Positions 33,801-42,618 of a DNA stretch of 64,000 nt are shown one piece after another. The notes beneath the pieces were generated by a model. It was given only the letters and a program-made list of their open reading frames with translations. It ran no database searches and had not been told where the DNA came from. Origin of the DNA: Actinospineispora acaciae DSM 45401 (GTDB lineage Bacteria; Actinomycetota; Actinomycetes; Mycobacteriales; Pseudonocardiaceae); NCBI RefSeq assembly GCF_000620785.1, contig NZ_JIAI01000001.1:124001-188000 (forward strand). Direction: 5' to 3'. The position numbers and the translations under genes were made by a program. Positions within the stretch are counted from its first letter, which is position 1; each line of letters begins with the position of its first letter.

Positions 33801-34307
33801 ATGGGTGCGCGGGTTCGGCCTCGGTTGGCGGCTTCGGCCGGGTATCGGCTGCACCGGTTGTTGGCCTCGAACGCGGTGTTCCGGGGATTCGCGCGGTGGG
33901 TCGAGCGCCGGCCGAGGGCGTACAGCTGGTTCGCCGAGGGGGAGCGGGTCGCCAAGGAGGCCCTGTTCGGCTGCCGGATGTGCGGGCAGTGCGCGCTGCC
34001 GGTGACCGGCTACACCTGCCCGATGACCTGCCCCAAGCGGCTGCGCAACGGTCCGTGCGGCGGGGTGTCGCCGGCCGGGATGTGCGAGGTCGAGCCGGAG
34101 CTGCGGTGCGTCTGGGTGGTCGCCTTCGAGCGGGCGGAGGCGGCGGGCCGCCGCGCCGACCTGGACCGGCTGCACCGGCCCGTCGACCACCGCCAGCGGG
34201 GCCGCAGCTCGTGGGTCAACTACTGGCGGGGCCGCGACGCGCACCTGTGGTCCGAGCCCGCCGCGACGCGTCCGCCCCTGGGCATCGGGGTGGGCGATGG
34301 ACGTTGA
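33801..34307 (+). CDS. methylenetetrahydrofolate reductase C-terminal-domain protein
   Basis: A 168-aa protein matching the stand-alone MTHFR_C domain. It has the dense cysteine pattern CRMCGQCALPVTGYTCPMTCPKRLRNGPCGG (about 55-85), likely a zinc or iron-sulfur site, followed by the conserved CEVEPELRCVWVVAFERAE. No MTHFR catalytic barrel is attached or adjacent. In some organisms this domain partners corrinoid or MTHFR enzymes. It overlaps the next gene, a methyltransferase, by 11 nt, which suggests a joint one-carbon role. There is no clear ribosome binding site before the ATG. Confidence 0.8.
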   Translation: MGARVRPRLAASAGYRLHRLLASNAVFRGFARWVERRPRAYSWFAEGERVAKEALFGCRMCGQCALPVTGYTCPMTCPKRLRNGPCGGVSPAGMCEVEPELRCVWVVAFERAEAAGRRADLDRLHRPVDHRQRGRSSWVNYWRGRDAHLWSEPAATRPPLGIGVGDGR

Positions 34308-35640
34308 CGCCCGCTGGGGCCGGGTTCGGGTGGTTCGTGACTGGGTGCAGTACCGGGAGAACTTCCGCGAGGCCGTCGAGCTGCGGCCGGTGCTGTCGTC
34401 CAACGGAGACCGCTCGGTGGAGATCGCGGTGGACGCGCGGCGCGCGGGCGAGGCCCGGTGGCGCGAGCTGGTTCAGGCCCGGACGGCCGGCGAGGACCGG
34501 GTGTTCCTGGAGGGGTGGGGGCCCGGCAGCGAGGGGTGCATCTGGGGCTTCAACGCGTTGTACTGGCGGGACCTGGACCTGTGGGAGAAGTCCACCGGCC
34601 GGGGGTACGAGCAGGCGCTTCCCAGCGGGCGCAGCGATGCGCGCAACCGGGGCGCGGCGCGTGAGCTGGTCGGTGGGTTGTTCGCGGTGTGGGACCGGCT
34701 GGGCGGCGCGCTGCCCGAGCAGCTGTACGTGGTCGAGCTGGGGGTGGGCAACGGCGGGCAGGCGCGGGTGTTCCTCGACGAGCTGCGCGCGATGGACGCG
34801 GAGCTGGGGCGCGGCTACTACCGGCGGTTGCAGTACCTGATGTGTGACAACTCCGAGCACGTGCTGGGCCTGGCTCGGGAGGCGGTCGCCGAGCACGCCG
34901 AGCACGTCAGCTCGCTGAGCGTGGACGCGACCCGGCCGTGCCTGTCGTTGGGCTTCCTGCGCTCGAAGGTGTTCCTGGTCTACGTCTCCAACGTCTACGA
35001 CAACCTGCCCACCGACGAGCTCGCGCAGCGTGACGGCCGCCCGTACCTGGTGCAGACCAGGGCGTACCTGCCGGCCGGGCAGGCGCGGGAGCTGGCCGGG
35101 TCGGTGGGCGCGGGCGTGGCGGAGCTGCCGGCGCTGGTGGGCAAGCTGGCGCGGCTGGGGCCGGCGCTGTTGGCCGAGGCCGCGCCGGAGCGGTTCGCCG
35201 GCGTGGAGGCGGCGGTGTCGTTCTGGCGGCGGGCGTGGCGCGCGGTGCGGCTGGCCGAGCGGTACGTGCCGTTGGGTCGGCCGGACGAGTACCGGCCGGC
35301 GCCCTCGGTGGACGGGCAGTGCGTGCGGTCACTGTGGGAGTCCGGCGCGGACGTGCGGATGCACGTGAACAACGGCGCGCTGGCCAGCTTCACCGACAGC
35401 CTCCGGCTGCTGCACCCGTCCGGCACGCTGGTCTGCCACGACCTGTTCGTCACCGACACCGAGGGGTACCGGGACAGGTTCCGGGGGCCGGGGAAGTACG
35501 ACGGGTCGGTGGTGAACTGGGTCAACGGCCCGCTGCTCGCGCGGGTGGGCCGCCGGCTGGGGTTCGACGTGCGGTACGCCCCGTTCGCGCACCGCGCCGG
35601 CGGCAACATCGTGACCATGACCGCTCGCGCCCTCGGCTGA
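34297..35640 (+). CDS. SAM-dependent methyltransferase-like protein paired with the MTHFR_C protein
   Basis: A 447-aa soluble protein. Motif I of a class I methyltransferase reads VVELGVGNGGQARVFLDEL (about 148-166), followed by YLMCDNSEHVL (acidic residue after strand 2) and VFLVYVSNVYDNLPTDEL, similar to MidA/NDUFAF7-type methyltransferases. A second motif-like region, GTLVCHDLFVTDTEG, lies near 373-387. The N-terminal 140 residues are unassigned. It overlaps the MTHFR_C gene by 11 nt. The substrate is unknown; protein-arginine methylation occurs in MidA relatives, but I cannot extend that here. Confidence 0.65.
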   Translation: MDVDARWGRVRVVRDWVQYRENFREAVELRPVLSSNGDRSVEIAVDARRAGEARWRELVQARTAGEDRVFLEGWGPGSEGCIWGFNALYWRDLDLWEKSTGRGYEQALPSGRSDARNRGAARELVGGLFAVWDRLGGALPEQLYVVELGVGNGGQARVFLDELRAMDAELGRGYYRRLQYLMCDNSEHVLGLAREAVAEHAEHVSSLSVDATRPCLSLGFLRSKVFLVYVSNVYDNLPTDELAQRDGRPYLVQTRAYLPAGQARELAGSVGAGVAELPALVGKLARLGPALLAEAAPERFAGVEAAVSFWRRAWRAVRLAERYVPLGRPDEYRPAPSVDGQCVRSLWESGADVRMHVNNGALASFTDSLRLLHPSGTLVCHDLFVTDTEGYRDRFRGPGKYDGSVVNWVNGPLLARVGRRLGFDVRYAPFAHRAGGNIVTMTARALG

Positions 35641-35673
35641 CCGGGCCGTACCCTTCCGACCGAGGGGGGCGGC

Positions 35674-36141
35674 GTGATCGAAGTGCGGGCACTCGGACCC
35701 GACGAGTGGCGGGTGTGGCGGAAGTTGCGTTTGGAGGCGCTCGCGGAGTCGCCGGCGGCGTTCGGGTCGAAGCTCGCGGACTGGACCGGTCCCGGGGACA
35801 CCGAGGCGCGCTGGCGGTCGCGGCTGGCCGGCCTTTCGCTGAAGTTGGTGCTCCGGGCGGACGGTGCGCCGGCCGGGATCGTCGGGGGTTACATCAGGGA
35901 CGACGGCGTGGCGGAGATGGTCTCGCTGTGGGTCGCCCCGTTCGCCCGCGGCCTCGGGGTCGGCGACGCGGCGGTGCGGACCGTCCTGGTCTGGGCGGAC
36001 CCCCGGGACGTCATGCTGTCGGTGAAGGTCGGCAACGAGCCGGCGATCGCGCTGTACCGGCGGCACGGGTTCGTGGACGCCGGCCCGTCGCCCACCGAGC
36101 CCGACGAGCGGTTGATGCGCCGCTCGCGCGGGTCAGGGTGA
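35674..36141 (+). CDS. GNAT-family N-acetyltransferase
   Basis: A 155-aa acetyl-CoA-dependent acyltransferase. The N-terminus IEVRALGPDEWRVWRKLRLEAL is a typical GNAT opening; the CoA-binding loop is WVAPFARGLGVGDAAVRTVL (about 89-108); KVGNEPAIALYRRHGF (about 118-133) is the conserved C-terminal helix motif. GAGGGGGG precedes the GTG start. The substrate is unknown. Confidence 0.88.
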   Translation: MIEVRALGPDEWRVWRKLRLEALAESPAAFGSKLADWTGPGDTEARWRSRLAGLSLKLVLRADGAPAGIVGGYIRDDGVAEMVSLWVAPFARGLGVGDAAVRTVLVWADPRDVMLSVKVGNEPAIALYRRHGFVDAGPSPTEPDERLMRRSRGSG

Positions 36142-36215
36142 GCCCTTTTTGTCACCGTGCTGTGCCACCGTGTCCGGGAACGTGTCACAGTGGGTCTAGG
36201 AGACGGGACGGGGCC

Positions 36216-36431
36216 ATGATGAGCAGGCACGCGACGAGGCAGGCGGATGTCGTCGAGATCGACGACCCCGCCGAGGCGTTCGAGGTGTTCGACACGGTGT
36301 GCCGGCGCGAGCTAGGCATCGAGGGACGGGAGTTCCTGCGTCGTTGGGATGCCGGCCGGTACAGCGGCACGGATGTCGACGATGTCGAGGGGCTTGCGGA
36401 GGTCGTCGCGGCGTTGAGCTTCGCCCGCTGA
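36216..36431 (+). CDS. small acidic protein of unknown function, first of an AT-richer pair
   Basis: A 71-aa acidic protein: ADVVEIDDPAEAFEVFDTVC, then GIEGREFLRRWDAGRY and a C-terminal hydrophobic end (VVAALSFAR). I recall the EFLRRWDAGxY pattern from small actinobacterial hypotheticals, but no function is known to me. It is 15 bp upstream of the next unknown gene, and together they look like a two-gene cassette. GGGACGGGG precedes the ATG; codon use is slightly less GC-rich than neighbours. Confidence 0.6.
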   Translation: MMSRHATRQADVVEIDDPAEAFEVFDTVCRRELGIEGREFLRRWDAGRYSGTDVDDVEGLAEVVAALSFAR

Positions 36432-36446
36432 CCGTGTACCCGCGAC

Positions 36447-37031
36447 GTGCCTGGTCACACGGCCCAGGAGGCCGTTAACTCCTTCATCGCGCCGCTCCAC
36501 CGAGCGGTGTCGACCCTGGCGGGTCACGGGCAGATCGCCGTCGTGCGGCGCGGCCAGTACGCCAAGGGTCGCATCTATTCGTGGGAGCTGAACGGCGGCC
36601 AGGGCATGACGTGGCCAGGTGTCGGAACGTTCGTCGCCAACATGAACTTTGAGATCGTGGACGCGGACCCCGACCGCCATGATCCGGAGGAAGGCACGCT
36701 GCGGGTATCGACGCGGAGCTACCACTACCACTTCCTCGAACCTGGCACACGCCGGGCGAAGTGGCGGATGCACTGGCACCCGACGGGGTGCAGCTCCTTC
36801 ACGGATCCTCATCTGCACCGGCCACCGGATATCAAGGTTCATTGGCCGACGCCGCGCATGTCGTTCGAGACGGCCATCCGTTGGTGCGAGGTCGAAGGAG
36901 TGCCCCTGGCGTGTGATCGGAGCGAGTTCGAGGATCGGCTGACCGAAGCCGAGTCGGGGTTCCGGCTCTTCGGCTCTTGGCGGGAGGTCACAGACTCCGG
37001 GTACCCGAGCCGTCTCGGACAGCCGAGCTAG
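36447..37031 (+). CDS. protein of unknown function, second of the pair (TumE/DUF6516-like appearance)
   Basis: A 194-aa protein with unusual histidine/aromatic segments: VSTRSYHYHFLE, WRMHWHPTGCSSF, and DPHLHRPPDIKVHWP (about 95-140), then AIRWCEVEGVPLACDRSEFEDRL. The clustered H/W/Y residues suggest a nucleic-acid or metal-binding fold and loosely recall TumE-type toxins. Codons are less GC-biased than in surrounding genes. It follows a 71-aa acidic gene by 15 bp, so a toxin-antitoxin-like pair is possible, but this is a guess. The GTG start at 36447 lacks a strong ribosome binding site. Confidence 0.55.
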   Translation: MPGHTAQEAVNSFIAPLHRAVSTLAGHGQIAVVRRGQYAKGRIYSWELNGGQGMTWPGVGTFVANMNFEIVDADPDRHDPEEGTLRVSTRSYHYHFLEPGTRRAKWRMHWHPTGCSSFTDPHLHRPPDIKVHWPTPRMSFETAIRWCEVEGVPLACDRSEFEDRLTEAESGFRLFGSWREVTDSGYPSRLGQPS

Positions 37032-37943
37032 TCATCCCGGGCACGGTGACGCCACCGCCCGTGCCACCGAGGCGATGTCGGAGGGGCGGACACGGCAGCA
37101 GCCGCCGACGATCCGGGCGCCCAGGGCCGCCCACCGGGGCGCCTGGGCGGGGGAGTAGCGCGACGGGCCGGTCCAGCGGCGGTGGGAGGCGTCCCAGCGC
37201 TCGCCGCCGTTCGGGTAGGCGATCGCGGGCTTGCCGGTGACCTCGCGGGCCAGGGGGAGCGCCGTTGCCACGTCGGCCGGGTCGCAGCAGTTGACGCCGA
37301 CCGCCACGATCTCCGGCACGCCCGCCGCGACCGCGAACGCCTCGGCCAGCGGCTGGCCGGCGCGGGTGCGGGCGCCCTCGATGCTGTAGCTCAGCCAGGC
37401 CGGCACCCCGAGCCCGCGCACCAGCGTCATCAGCGCCTCGGCCTCGTCGATGTCGGGCACCGTCTCCAGCGCCAGCACGTCCGCCCCCGCCTCGGCCAGC
37501 ACCTCCAGCCGGGGCCGGTGCCAGGTGGCCAGTTGCGCGCGCGTGAGCCCGTAGCGGCCGCGGTACTCCGAGCCGTCGGCCAGCGCGGCGCCGTACGGAC
37601 CCACCGAGGCGGCCACGAACCGCCGCCGGCCATCGTCGGCCACCTCGGCCCGCGCCGCGTTCGCCAGCTCGACGGCGAGGCGCAGCAACCGGACCGTGTC
37701 GCGCCGCCCGATCCCGCGCACCGCGAACCCGTCGAACGAGGCCTGGTAGCTCGCCGTCGTGGCGATCACCGCCCCGGACCGGAAGAACGCCCGGTGCACC
37801 GCCGTGATCTCCTCCGGCGCGTCCAGCAGCAGCCGCGCCGACCACAGGGCGTCGGACAGGTCGTGCCCGCGCCGCTCCAGTTCGGACGCCAGGCCACCGT
37901 CGGTGACCAGGACGCCCCCGTCCGGCTCGAGCAGCGGCCTCAT
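37032..37943 (-). CDS. mmuM: homocysteine S-methyltransferase
   Basis: A 303-aa zinc-dependent methyltransferase that makes methionine from homocysteine and a methyl donor such as S-methylmethionine. The N-terminus VLVTDGGLASELERRGHDLSDALWSARLL is diagnostic. Zinc cysteines are in GVNCCDP (about 230) and GGCCRVRP (about 284-285). Length matches MmuM (about 310). The ATG overlaps the upstream esterase stop by 4 nt. It lies 3 kb from the MTHFR_C/methyltransferase pair on the opposite strand, a loose methionine/one-carbon neighbourhood. Confidence 0.9.
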   Translation of the reverse strand: MRPLLEPDGGVLVTDGGLASELERRGHDLSDALWSARLLLDAPEEITAVHRAFFRSGAVIATTASYQASFDGFAVRGIGRRDTVRLLRLAVELANAARAEVADDGRRRFVAASVGPYGAALADGSEYRGRYGLTRAQLATWHRPRLEVLAEAGADVLALETVPDIDEAEALMTLVRGLGVPAWLSYSIEGARTRAGQPLAEAFAVAAGVPEIVAVGVNCCDPADVATALPLAREVTGKPAIAYPNGGERWDASHRRWTGPSRYSPAQAPRWAALGARIVGGCCRVRPSDIASVARAVASPCPG

Positions 37944-39058
37944 GAGAACCGCCGTTCCCCCGCCCAGCCCGGATCGCCGGTCCTGGCGAAGCGCACCCAC
38001 GCGCCGTGCATCTCGGCGGCGAGCCCGGGCGGGATGTCCGGGCCGAGCAGGCCGTCGGCGGTGCGCAGCGCCGGCAGCTCGGTGTTGTCGAACACGAACG
38101 GCAGCTCCGCGGTGTGGCAGGCGCCGTGCGGGCCGCCGCGCCAGTCGAACGTGTAGGTGAACGCCTTGTCGTACCGGGCGACCAGGCGCTCGCGGCCGTC
38201 GCGGAACAGCGCGTCGATCGCCTCGGCCCGCTCGGGGAGCCCGTAGAGCAGCGACTCCTGCGAGTTCGTGCCGGCCAGCACGTCCACCGGGAGCGCCGGG
38301 CCGGGCTCGTCGAGCACCACCCCGAGCGGGGCCAGCCCCGAACCGCCGGGCACGAGCTCGGCGACCAGCCGCTCGTCGGACACCTCGGCGAGCCCGCGCG
38401 CGGTGGCCGGCACGCCCAGCCGCTCGGCCAGCTCCCGCGTCGTCCGCGCCGCCCGCGTTCCGGAGAGCGTGCTGAGCCCGCCGCTCTGGCTGATCGCGCG
38501 CCGGAACAGCCCGGACGCCTCCGGCGTGACCAGCAGCGCGCCGACGATCATCGCGCCCGCCGACTGCCCGAACAGCGTGACCTGCTCCGGGTCCCCGCCG
38601 AAGGCCGCGATGTTGCGCCGCACCCAGCCGAGCGCGGCCAGCACGTCCAGCAGCCCTCGGTTGCGCGGCGCGTCGGGCAGGTCCAGCCATCCGGGCGCGC
38701 CGAGCCGGTAGTTCAGCGTCACCAGCGCCACGCCGTCGCGGGCGAAGGAGGTCCCGTCGTAGAGCGGCGCCTGGCCGGTGCCGGAGACGAACCCGCCGCC
38801 GTGCACGAACACCATCACCGGCGCGCTGCCCCCGGTCGACGGCGTCCAGACGTTGAGCGTCAGGTAGTCCTCGCCGCGAACCCAGCCCGGCCCCACCACC
38901 TGGCTCAGGTCGACCGAGAACCGCCTGGGCGGCGCCGGCGCCGTGGGCCCCTGACCGTCCGCGCCCGGCCCGCCGTCCACCGGTACCGGGGCGGCGAACC
39001 GCGCGGCGCCGACGGGCGCCTCGGCGTAGCGGATGTTCCGGAAGACGCTCACCGCCAC
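37940..39058 (-). CDS. type B carboxylesterase, short form
   Basis: A 372-aa alpha/beta hydrolase of the carboxylesterase/cholinesterase family. It has the oxyanion loop VHGGGFVSG, the nucleophile GQSAGA (in VTLFGQSAGAM), a probable acid Glu in GTNSQESLLYG and the catalytic-His block ACHTAELPFVF. Most relatives are about 480-500 aa; here roughly 100 residues between the nucleophile and acid regions are missing, so the active-site lid is reduced. AAGGAG stands 8 nt before the GTG at 39058. It overlaps both neighbours (10 nt and 4 nt), suggesting one operon with the metallo-hydrolase and homocysteine methyltransferase. Confidence 0.82.
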   Translation of the reverse strand: MAVSVFRNIRYAEAPVGAARFAAPVPVDGGPGADGQGPTAPAPPRRFSVDLSQVVGPGWVRGEDYLTLNVWTPSTGGSAPVMVFVHGGGFVSGTGQAPLYDGTSFARDGVALVTLNYRLGAPGWLDLPDAPRNRGLLDVLAALGWVRRNIAAFGGDPEQVTLFGQSAGAMIVGALLVTPEASGLFRRAISQSGGLSTLSGTRAARTTRELAERLGVPATARGLAEVSDERLVAELVPGGSGLAPLGVVLDEPGPALPVDVLAGTNSQESLLYGLPERAEAIDALFRDGRERLVARYDKAFTYTFDWRGGPHGACHTAELPFVFDNTELPALRTADGLLGPDIPPGLAAEMHGAWVRFARTGDPGWAGERRFS

Positions 39059-39945
39059 GTCGCCCACTCCTTCACCGCGAACCTGCCGCCGTCGCGCCGC
39101 ACCTGCGCCGCCCCGGGCCCGGGGAAGTGGGCCGGGAACAGCAGCGCGTTGTGGTCGGCCGTCCACCCCAGTATCCGGCGCCGCTCGGTGCTCGCCCGTG
39201 CCTCGTCCTCGTCGAAGCACGGGGAGCAGTCCGGCTCGGCGATCTGCAGCGGGCTGTGCAGCAGGTCGCCGACGAAGACCGCCCGCTCGGTGCCCGAGCG
39301 CAGGTGCAGCACCGACGAGCCCGGCGTGTGCCCGGGCGCCGGCTCGATGCGCAGGTGGGCGTCGACGTCATGGTGGTCGCCCTCCCACAGCACGGTCTGC
39401 CCGGCGCGGTGGACCGGCGCGACGCTGTCCTCGAACACGTTCTGCATCCGGCGCCCGGAGCGGGTCCGGATCTGGTTCTCCGGGTTCCAGTACTCGAAGT
39501 CCGCGCGGGCGACGACGTACTCGGCGTTCGGGAAGGTCGGCTGCCACTCGCGATCGACCAGGTGGGTGTTCCAGCCGACGTGGTCGCCGTGCAGGTGGGT
39601 GCAGACGACCACGTCGACGTCCTCCGGCCGCACGCCGGCGGTGGCCAGCTCGCCCAGGAAGTCGGTGTCGAGGTGGGCGAAGACCGGCATGTACGGCCGC
39701 TCCCGACCGTTGCCGATGCCGGTGTCGACCAGGATCGTCCGGCCCTCGCTGCGCAGCACCCAGGTCTGGACCGAGGCGCGGACCTCGTCGGCGGCCGGGT
39801 CGAAGTACTCGGGAGCCAGCCAGTGCTGGTGCTCGCGCCAGTGCCCGGCGTCCACATCGGGGAAGACGGCGTCGCGCGGCAGGCTCATCCCGCGCACCTC
39901 CGTCACGCGGGTGATCTCGACGTCGCCCAGGGAGATGGTGTCCAT
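39049..39945 (-). CDS. metallo-beta-lactamase-fold hydrolase
   Basis: A 298-aa MBL-fold enzyme. Zinc motifs: THLHGDHVG (about 106-114, the HxHxDH signature), PGHTPGSS (about 178-185) and VGDLLHSP (about 199-206), with a late histidine in PAHFPGPG. The N-terminal domain contains WLAPEYFDPAADEVRAS, typical of quorum-quenching and lactonase-like MBL proteins, but the substrate is not defined. ATG 39945 is used; ATG 39954 three codons earlier is possible. It is the first gene of an apparent three-gene operon and diverges from the LAL regulator. Confidence 0.88.
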   Translation of the reverse strand: MDTISLGDVEITRVTEVRGMSLPRDAVFPDVDAGHWREHQHWLAPEYFDPAADEVRASVQTWVLRSEGRTILVDTGIGNGRERPYMPVFAHLDTDFLGELATAGVRPEDVDVVVCTHLHGDHVGWNTHLVDREWQPTFPNAEYVVARADFEYWNPENQIRTRSGRRMQNVFEDSVAPVHRAGQTVLWEGDHHDVDAHLRIEPAPGHTPGSSVLHLRSGTERAVFVGDLLHSPLQIAEPDCSPCFDEDEARASTERRRILGWTADHNALLFPAHFPGPGAAQVRRDGGRFAVKEWATWR

Positions 39946-39990
39946 GCGTTCCATGGTTCGCGACGGGTGGGCCTCGGCGGTATCGGTCGG

Positions 39991-40004
39991 CCGACTGCAG
40001 TCGG
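39991..40004. promoter_or_regulatory. CCGACTGCAGTCGG palindrome in the divergent spacer
   Basis: A perfect 14-bp palindrome centred between the metallo-hydrolase and LAL-regulator starts, 16 bp before the regulator start codon. Probably a binding site for the LuxR-type regulator or another factor. Confidence 0.4.
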
Positions 40005-40020
40005 GGATACAGTCGCGGGC

Positions 40021-42618
40021 GTGACGGTGCTCGGGCGGGAGGTCGAGAGCGCCGCCGTGCTCGGCCTTACCAGCGGTGTCCTGATCCTGACCGGTGAGCC
40101 GGGCGCGGGCAAGAGCACGCTGCTGGGGCTGGCGGCCGATGCCCATGTCGATGCCCATGTCGATGCACACGGCGGCCGGGTGCTACGGATGGCCGGCAGC
40201 GAGAGCGAGGCCAACCTGCCGTTCGCCGGGCTGCACCAGTTGCTGCGGCCGGTCCTCGGCGCGGCCGGCGAGCTGCCCGCGCGGCAGCGTTCGGCGCTGC
40301 TCGGCGCCGTCGGCCTGGGAGACGGCGAGGTCGGCGACGGCCCGCCGGACCGGCTGCTGGTCGGGGTCGCGCTGCTCGCCCTGCTCTCCGACCTGGCCGG
40401 GCGCTCGCCGCTGCTCGTGGTCGCCGACGACCTGCAGTGGGTGGACGCCGAGTCGCGGGCGGCGCTCGGGTTCGCCGCCAGGCGCATCGACGACGAACCG
40501 CTCGCGCTGCTCGGCGCGACCAGGGACGCGGCGGGGTTCTCCGGGTTTCCGACGCTGCCGCTGCCGCCGCTGGACGCGCGCGCCAGCGGCCTGCTGCTGG
40601 ACCGGCAGCCGGGTCCGCCGGCCGGCGAGCGCCGGGTCCGCATCCTCGACCAGGCCGCCGGGAACCCGCTCGCGCTGGTCGAGCTGGCCAGAGCGGAGTG
40701 CGGCGAGGACGACCAGCTGCCGCTGACCGACCGGCTGATGCGGGTCTTCGCCGCCGACCTGCACGCGCTGCCCGAGGCCACCCGGCACGCGCTGCTGCTG
40801 GTCGCCGCCGACGAGCTGGCGGCGGCCGGGCAGGCCGAGGCGCTGGCGCCCGCCGAGTCCGCCGGGCTGGTCAGGGTGACCGGCGGGCGGGTGCGGTTCC
40901 GGCATCCGCTGGTCAGGTCGGCGATCTACCAGTCCGCGCCGCTGGCCGCCCGGCGCCGCGCGCACCGGGAGCTGGCGGACCTGCTCGAAGGCGAACCGGA
41001 CCGGCGCGCGTGGCACCTGGCGGCCGCAGCCGAGGGGCCGGAGGAGCCGGTGGCCGCGGCGCTGGAGGCCACGGCGGTCACGGCCCGGGTGCGCGGCGGG
41101 TACGCGGCGGCGGTGGCCGCCCTGGAGCGCGCCGCCGAGCTGAGCCCCCGGCGCCACGACCGTGCGCGGCGGCTGGTCAGGGCGGCCGGCGTGGCCGTCT
41201 GCACCGGGCAGCCGCGCTGGGTGGAACGGCTCGCCGGCAAGGCGCTGGCGGTCACCGACGACCCGGCACTGGCCGCCGAGGCGTCGCTGCGGGTCGGCCA
41301 GGTGCTCACCCTGACCGCCGACCACGACACGGCGTTGTCGCTGCTCCTGCGGGCGGCGGACGATCCTGGCCTGGCGCGGCTGGCCGTCGCGTCGGCCTCG
41401 GTCGCCGGGTTCTACTCCGGTGACGAGCGGCACCGGCGCGCGGCCAGGGCCCGCGCGGGCGACGACCCGTGGACGCTGGCGGTGACCGACCCGGTCCGGG
41501 GCCGGGCCGAGCTGGTGGCCGCGCTGCCGGGCCTGGTCGAGCGCGCCGGGGCCGATCCGGGCGTGCTCACCGCGCTGGGGGCGATGGCCTGGCTGCTGGA
41601 CGAGACGGCGCAGGCGGTGCGCATCTTCGACGACGCACTGCACCGCTGGCGGATGAGCGGCGCGCTGCCCACCGGGCTGGGCTGCTCGGCTGGCTGGGCG
41701 TACCTGGACCACGGCCGGTGGGCGCAGGCGCGGCTGGCGGCCACGAACGCCAGCTTCGCCGACTCCGGGCTGCCGCACCTGGACGCCGCGCTGCGCTCGC
41801 TCGACGCGGCCACGCTCGCGCTCACCGGTGACACCGCCGAGGCCCGCCGCGTCGCGTCCGCCGCGCTGTCCCTGGTGGACCCGGACCGCAGCCGCGCGGT
41901 CGGGGTGCGCACCCGGTGGGCGCTGGGCATGGCCGCCGTGGCCGACGGCGACCACACGGGCGCCTACGACCGGTTCCGCCCGATGTTCACCGCCGACGGC
42001 GACCCGGTGCACTACGCGTGCTCGTACGCCGGGCTGGCCGAGCTGGCGGCGGCCGCCGTGCGCACCGGCCACCACGCCGAGGCGGCGGCGATCGTGGCCC
42101 GCGCCGCCGACCACCCCTCACCCCGCGTGCGCGCCCTGACCCACCGGGCCCGCGCGCTGCTCGACCCGTCCGACGCCGAGCCGCACTTCGAACGGGCACT
42201 GGCCGACCACGCCGGTGACCAGTGGCCGTTCGAACGCGCGCAGGTCCTGCTGGACTTCGGGGAATGGCTGCGCCGCCGCAGGCGGATCACCGAGGCCCGC
42301 CCGAAGCTGCGGTCCGCCGAGGAGGCCTTCCGCCGCCTCGGCGCCCGCCCGTGGGTCGACCGCGCACTGGCCGAGCTGCGCGCCGCCGGCGTCGACACCC
42401 GACCCGCCGCGCCGAACGCGCTGGCCACCCTCACCCCGCAGCAGCAGCACATCATCCGGCTGGCCGCGCAGGGCCTGAGCAACCGCGAGATCGGCGAGCG
42501 GCTGTTCCTGTCACCCCGGACCGTCGGCTCGCACCTCTACCGGAGCTTCCCCAAGCTCGGCGTCACCGCCCGGTCGCAGCTGCGCGACCTGGTCGCCAGA
42601 ACGGGTCCCGGCCGATGA
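40021..42618 (+). CDS. large ATP-binding LuxR-family (LAL/MalT-like) regulator
   Basis: An 865-aa regulator. N-terminal STAND-type NTPase with Walker A GEPGAGKST (25-33) and Walker B LLVVADDLQWVD (about 130-141); a long helical TPR-like middle (about 330-780) rich in Ala/Leu/Arg; and a C-terminal LuxR helix-turn-helix (LTPQQQHIIRLAAQGLSNREIGERLFLSPRTVGSHLY, about 806-842). Length is typical. Just after Walker A, a 12-bp unit is repeated (GATGCCCATGTC twice from 40138), giving DAHVDAHVDAH, an expansion likely tolerated as a loop. It diverges from the metallo-hydrolase operon. Its 3-prime end overlaps the convergent gene by 56 bp. Confidence 0.9.
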   Translation: MTVLGREVESAAVLGLTSGVLILTGEPGAGKSTLLGLAADAHVDAHVDAHGGRVLRMAGSESEANLPFAGLHQLLRPVLGAAGELPARQRSALLGAVGLGDGEVGDGPPDRLLVGVALLALLSDLAGRSPLLVVADDLQWVDAESRAALGFAARRIDDEPLALLGATRDAAGFSGFPTLPLPPLDARASGLLLDRQPGPPAGERRVRILDQAAGNPLALVELARAECGEDDQLPLTDRLMRVFAADLHALPEATRHALLLVAADELAAAGQAEALAPAESAGLVRVTGGRVRFRHPLVRSAIYQSAPLAARRRAHRELADLLEGEPDRRAWHLAAAAEGPEEPVAAALEATAVTARVRGGYAAAVAALERAAELSPRRHDRARRLVRAAGVAVCTGQPRWVERLAGKALAVTDDPALAAEASLRVGQVLTLTADHDTALSLLLRAADDPGLARLAVASASVAGFYSGDERHRRAARARAGDDPWTLAVTDPVRGRAELVAALPGLVERAGADPGVLTALGAMAWLLDETAQAVRIFDDALHRWRMSGALPTGLGCSAGWAYLDHGRWAQARLAATNASFADSGLPHLDAALRSLDAATLALTGDTAEARRVASAALSLVDPDRSRAVGVRTRWALGMAAVADGDHTGAYDRFRPMFTADGDPVHYACSYAGLAELAAAAVRTGHHAEAAAIVARAADHPSPRVRALTHRARALLDPSDAEPHFERALADHAGDQWPFERAQVLLDFGEWLRRRRRITEARPKLRSAEEAFRRLGARPWVDRALAELRAAGVDTRPAAPNALATLTPQQQHIIRLAAQGLSNREIGERLFLSPRTVGSHLYRSFPKLGVTARSQLRDLVARTGPGR

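Noticed and set aside
36447-37031. Firm call as a TumE toxin
   Set aside because: Only the histidine/aromatic texture is similar; no alignment could be made, so it stays an unknown protein.
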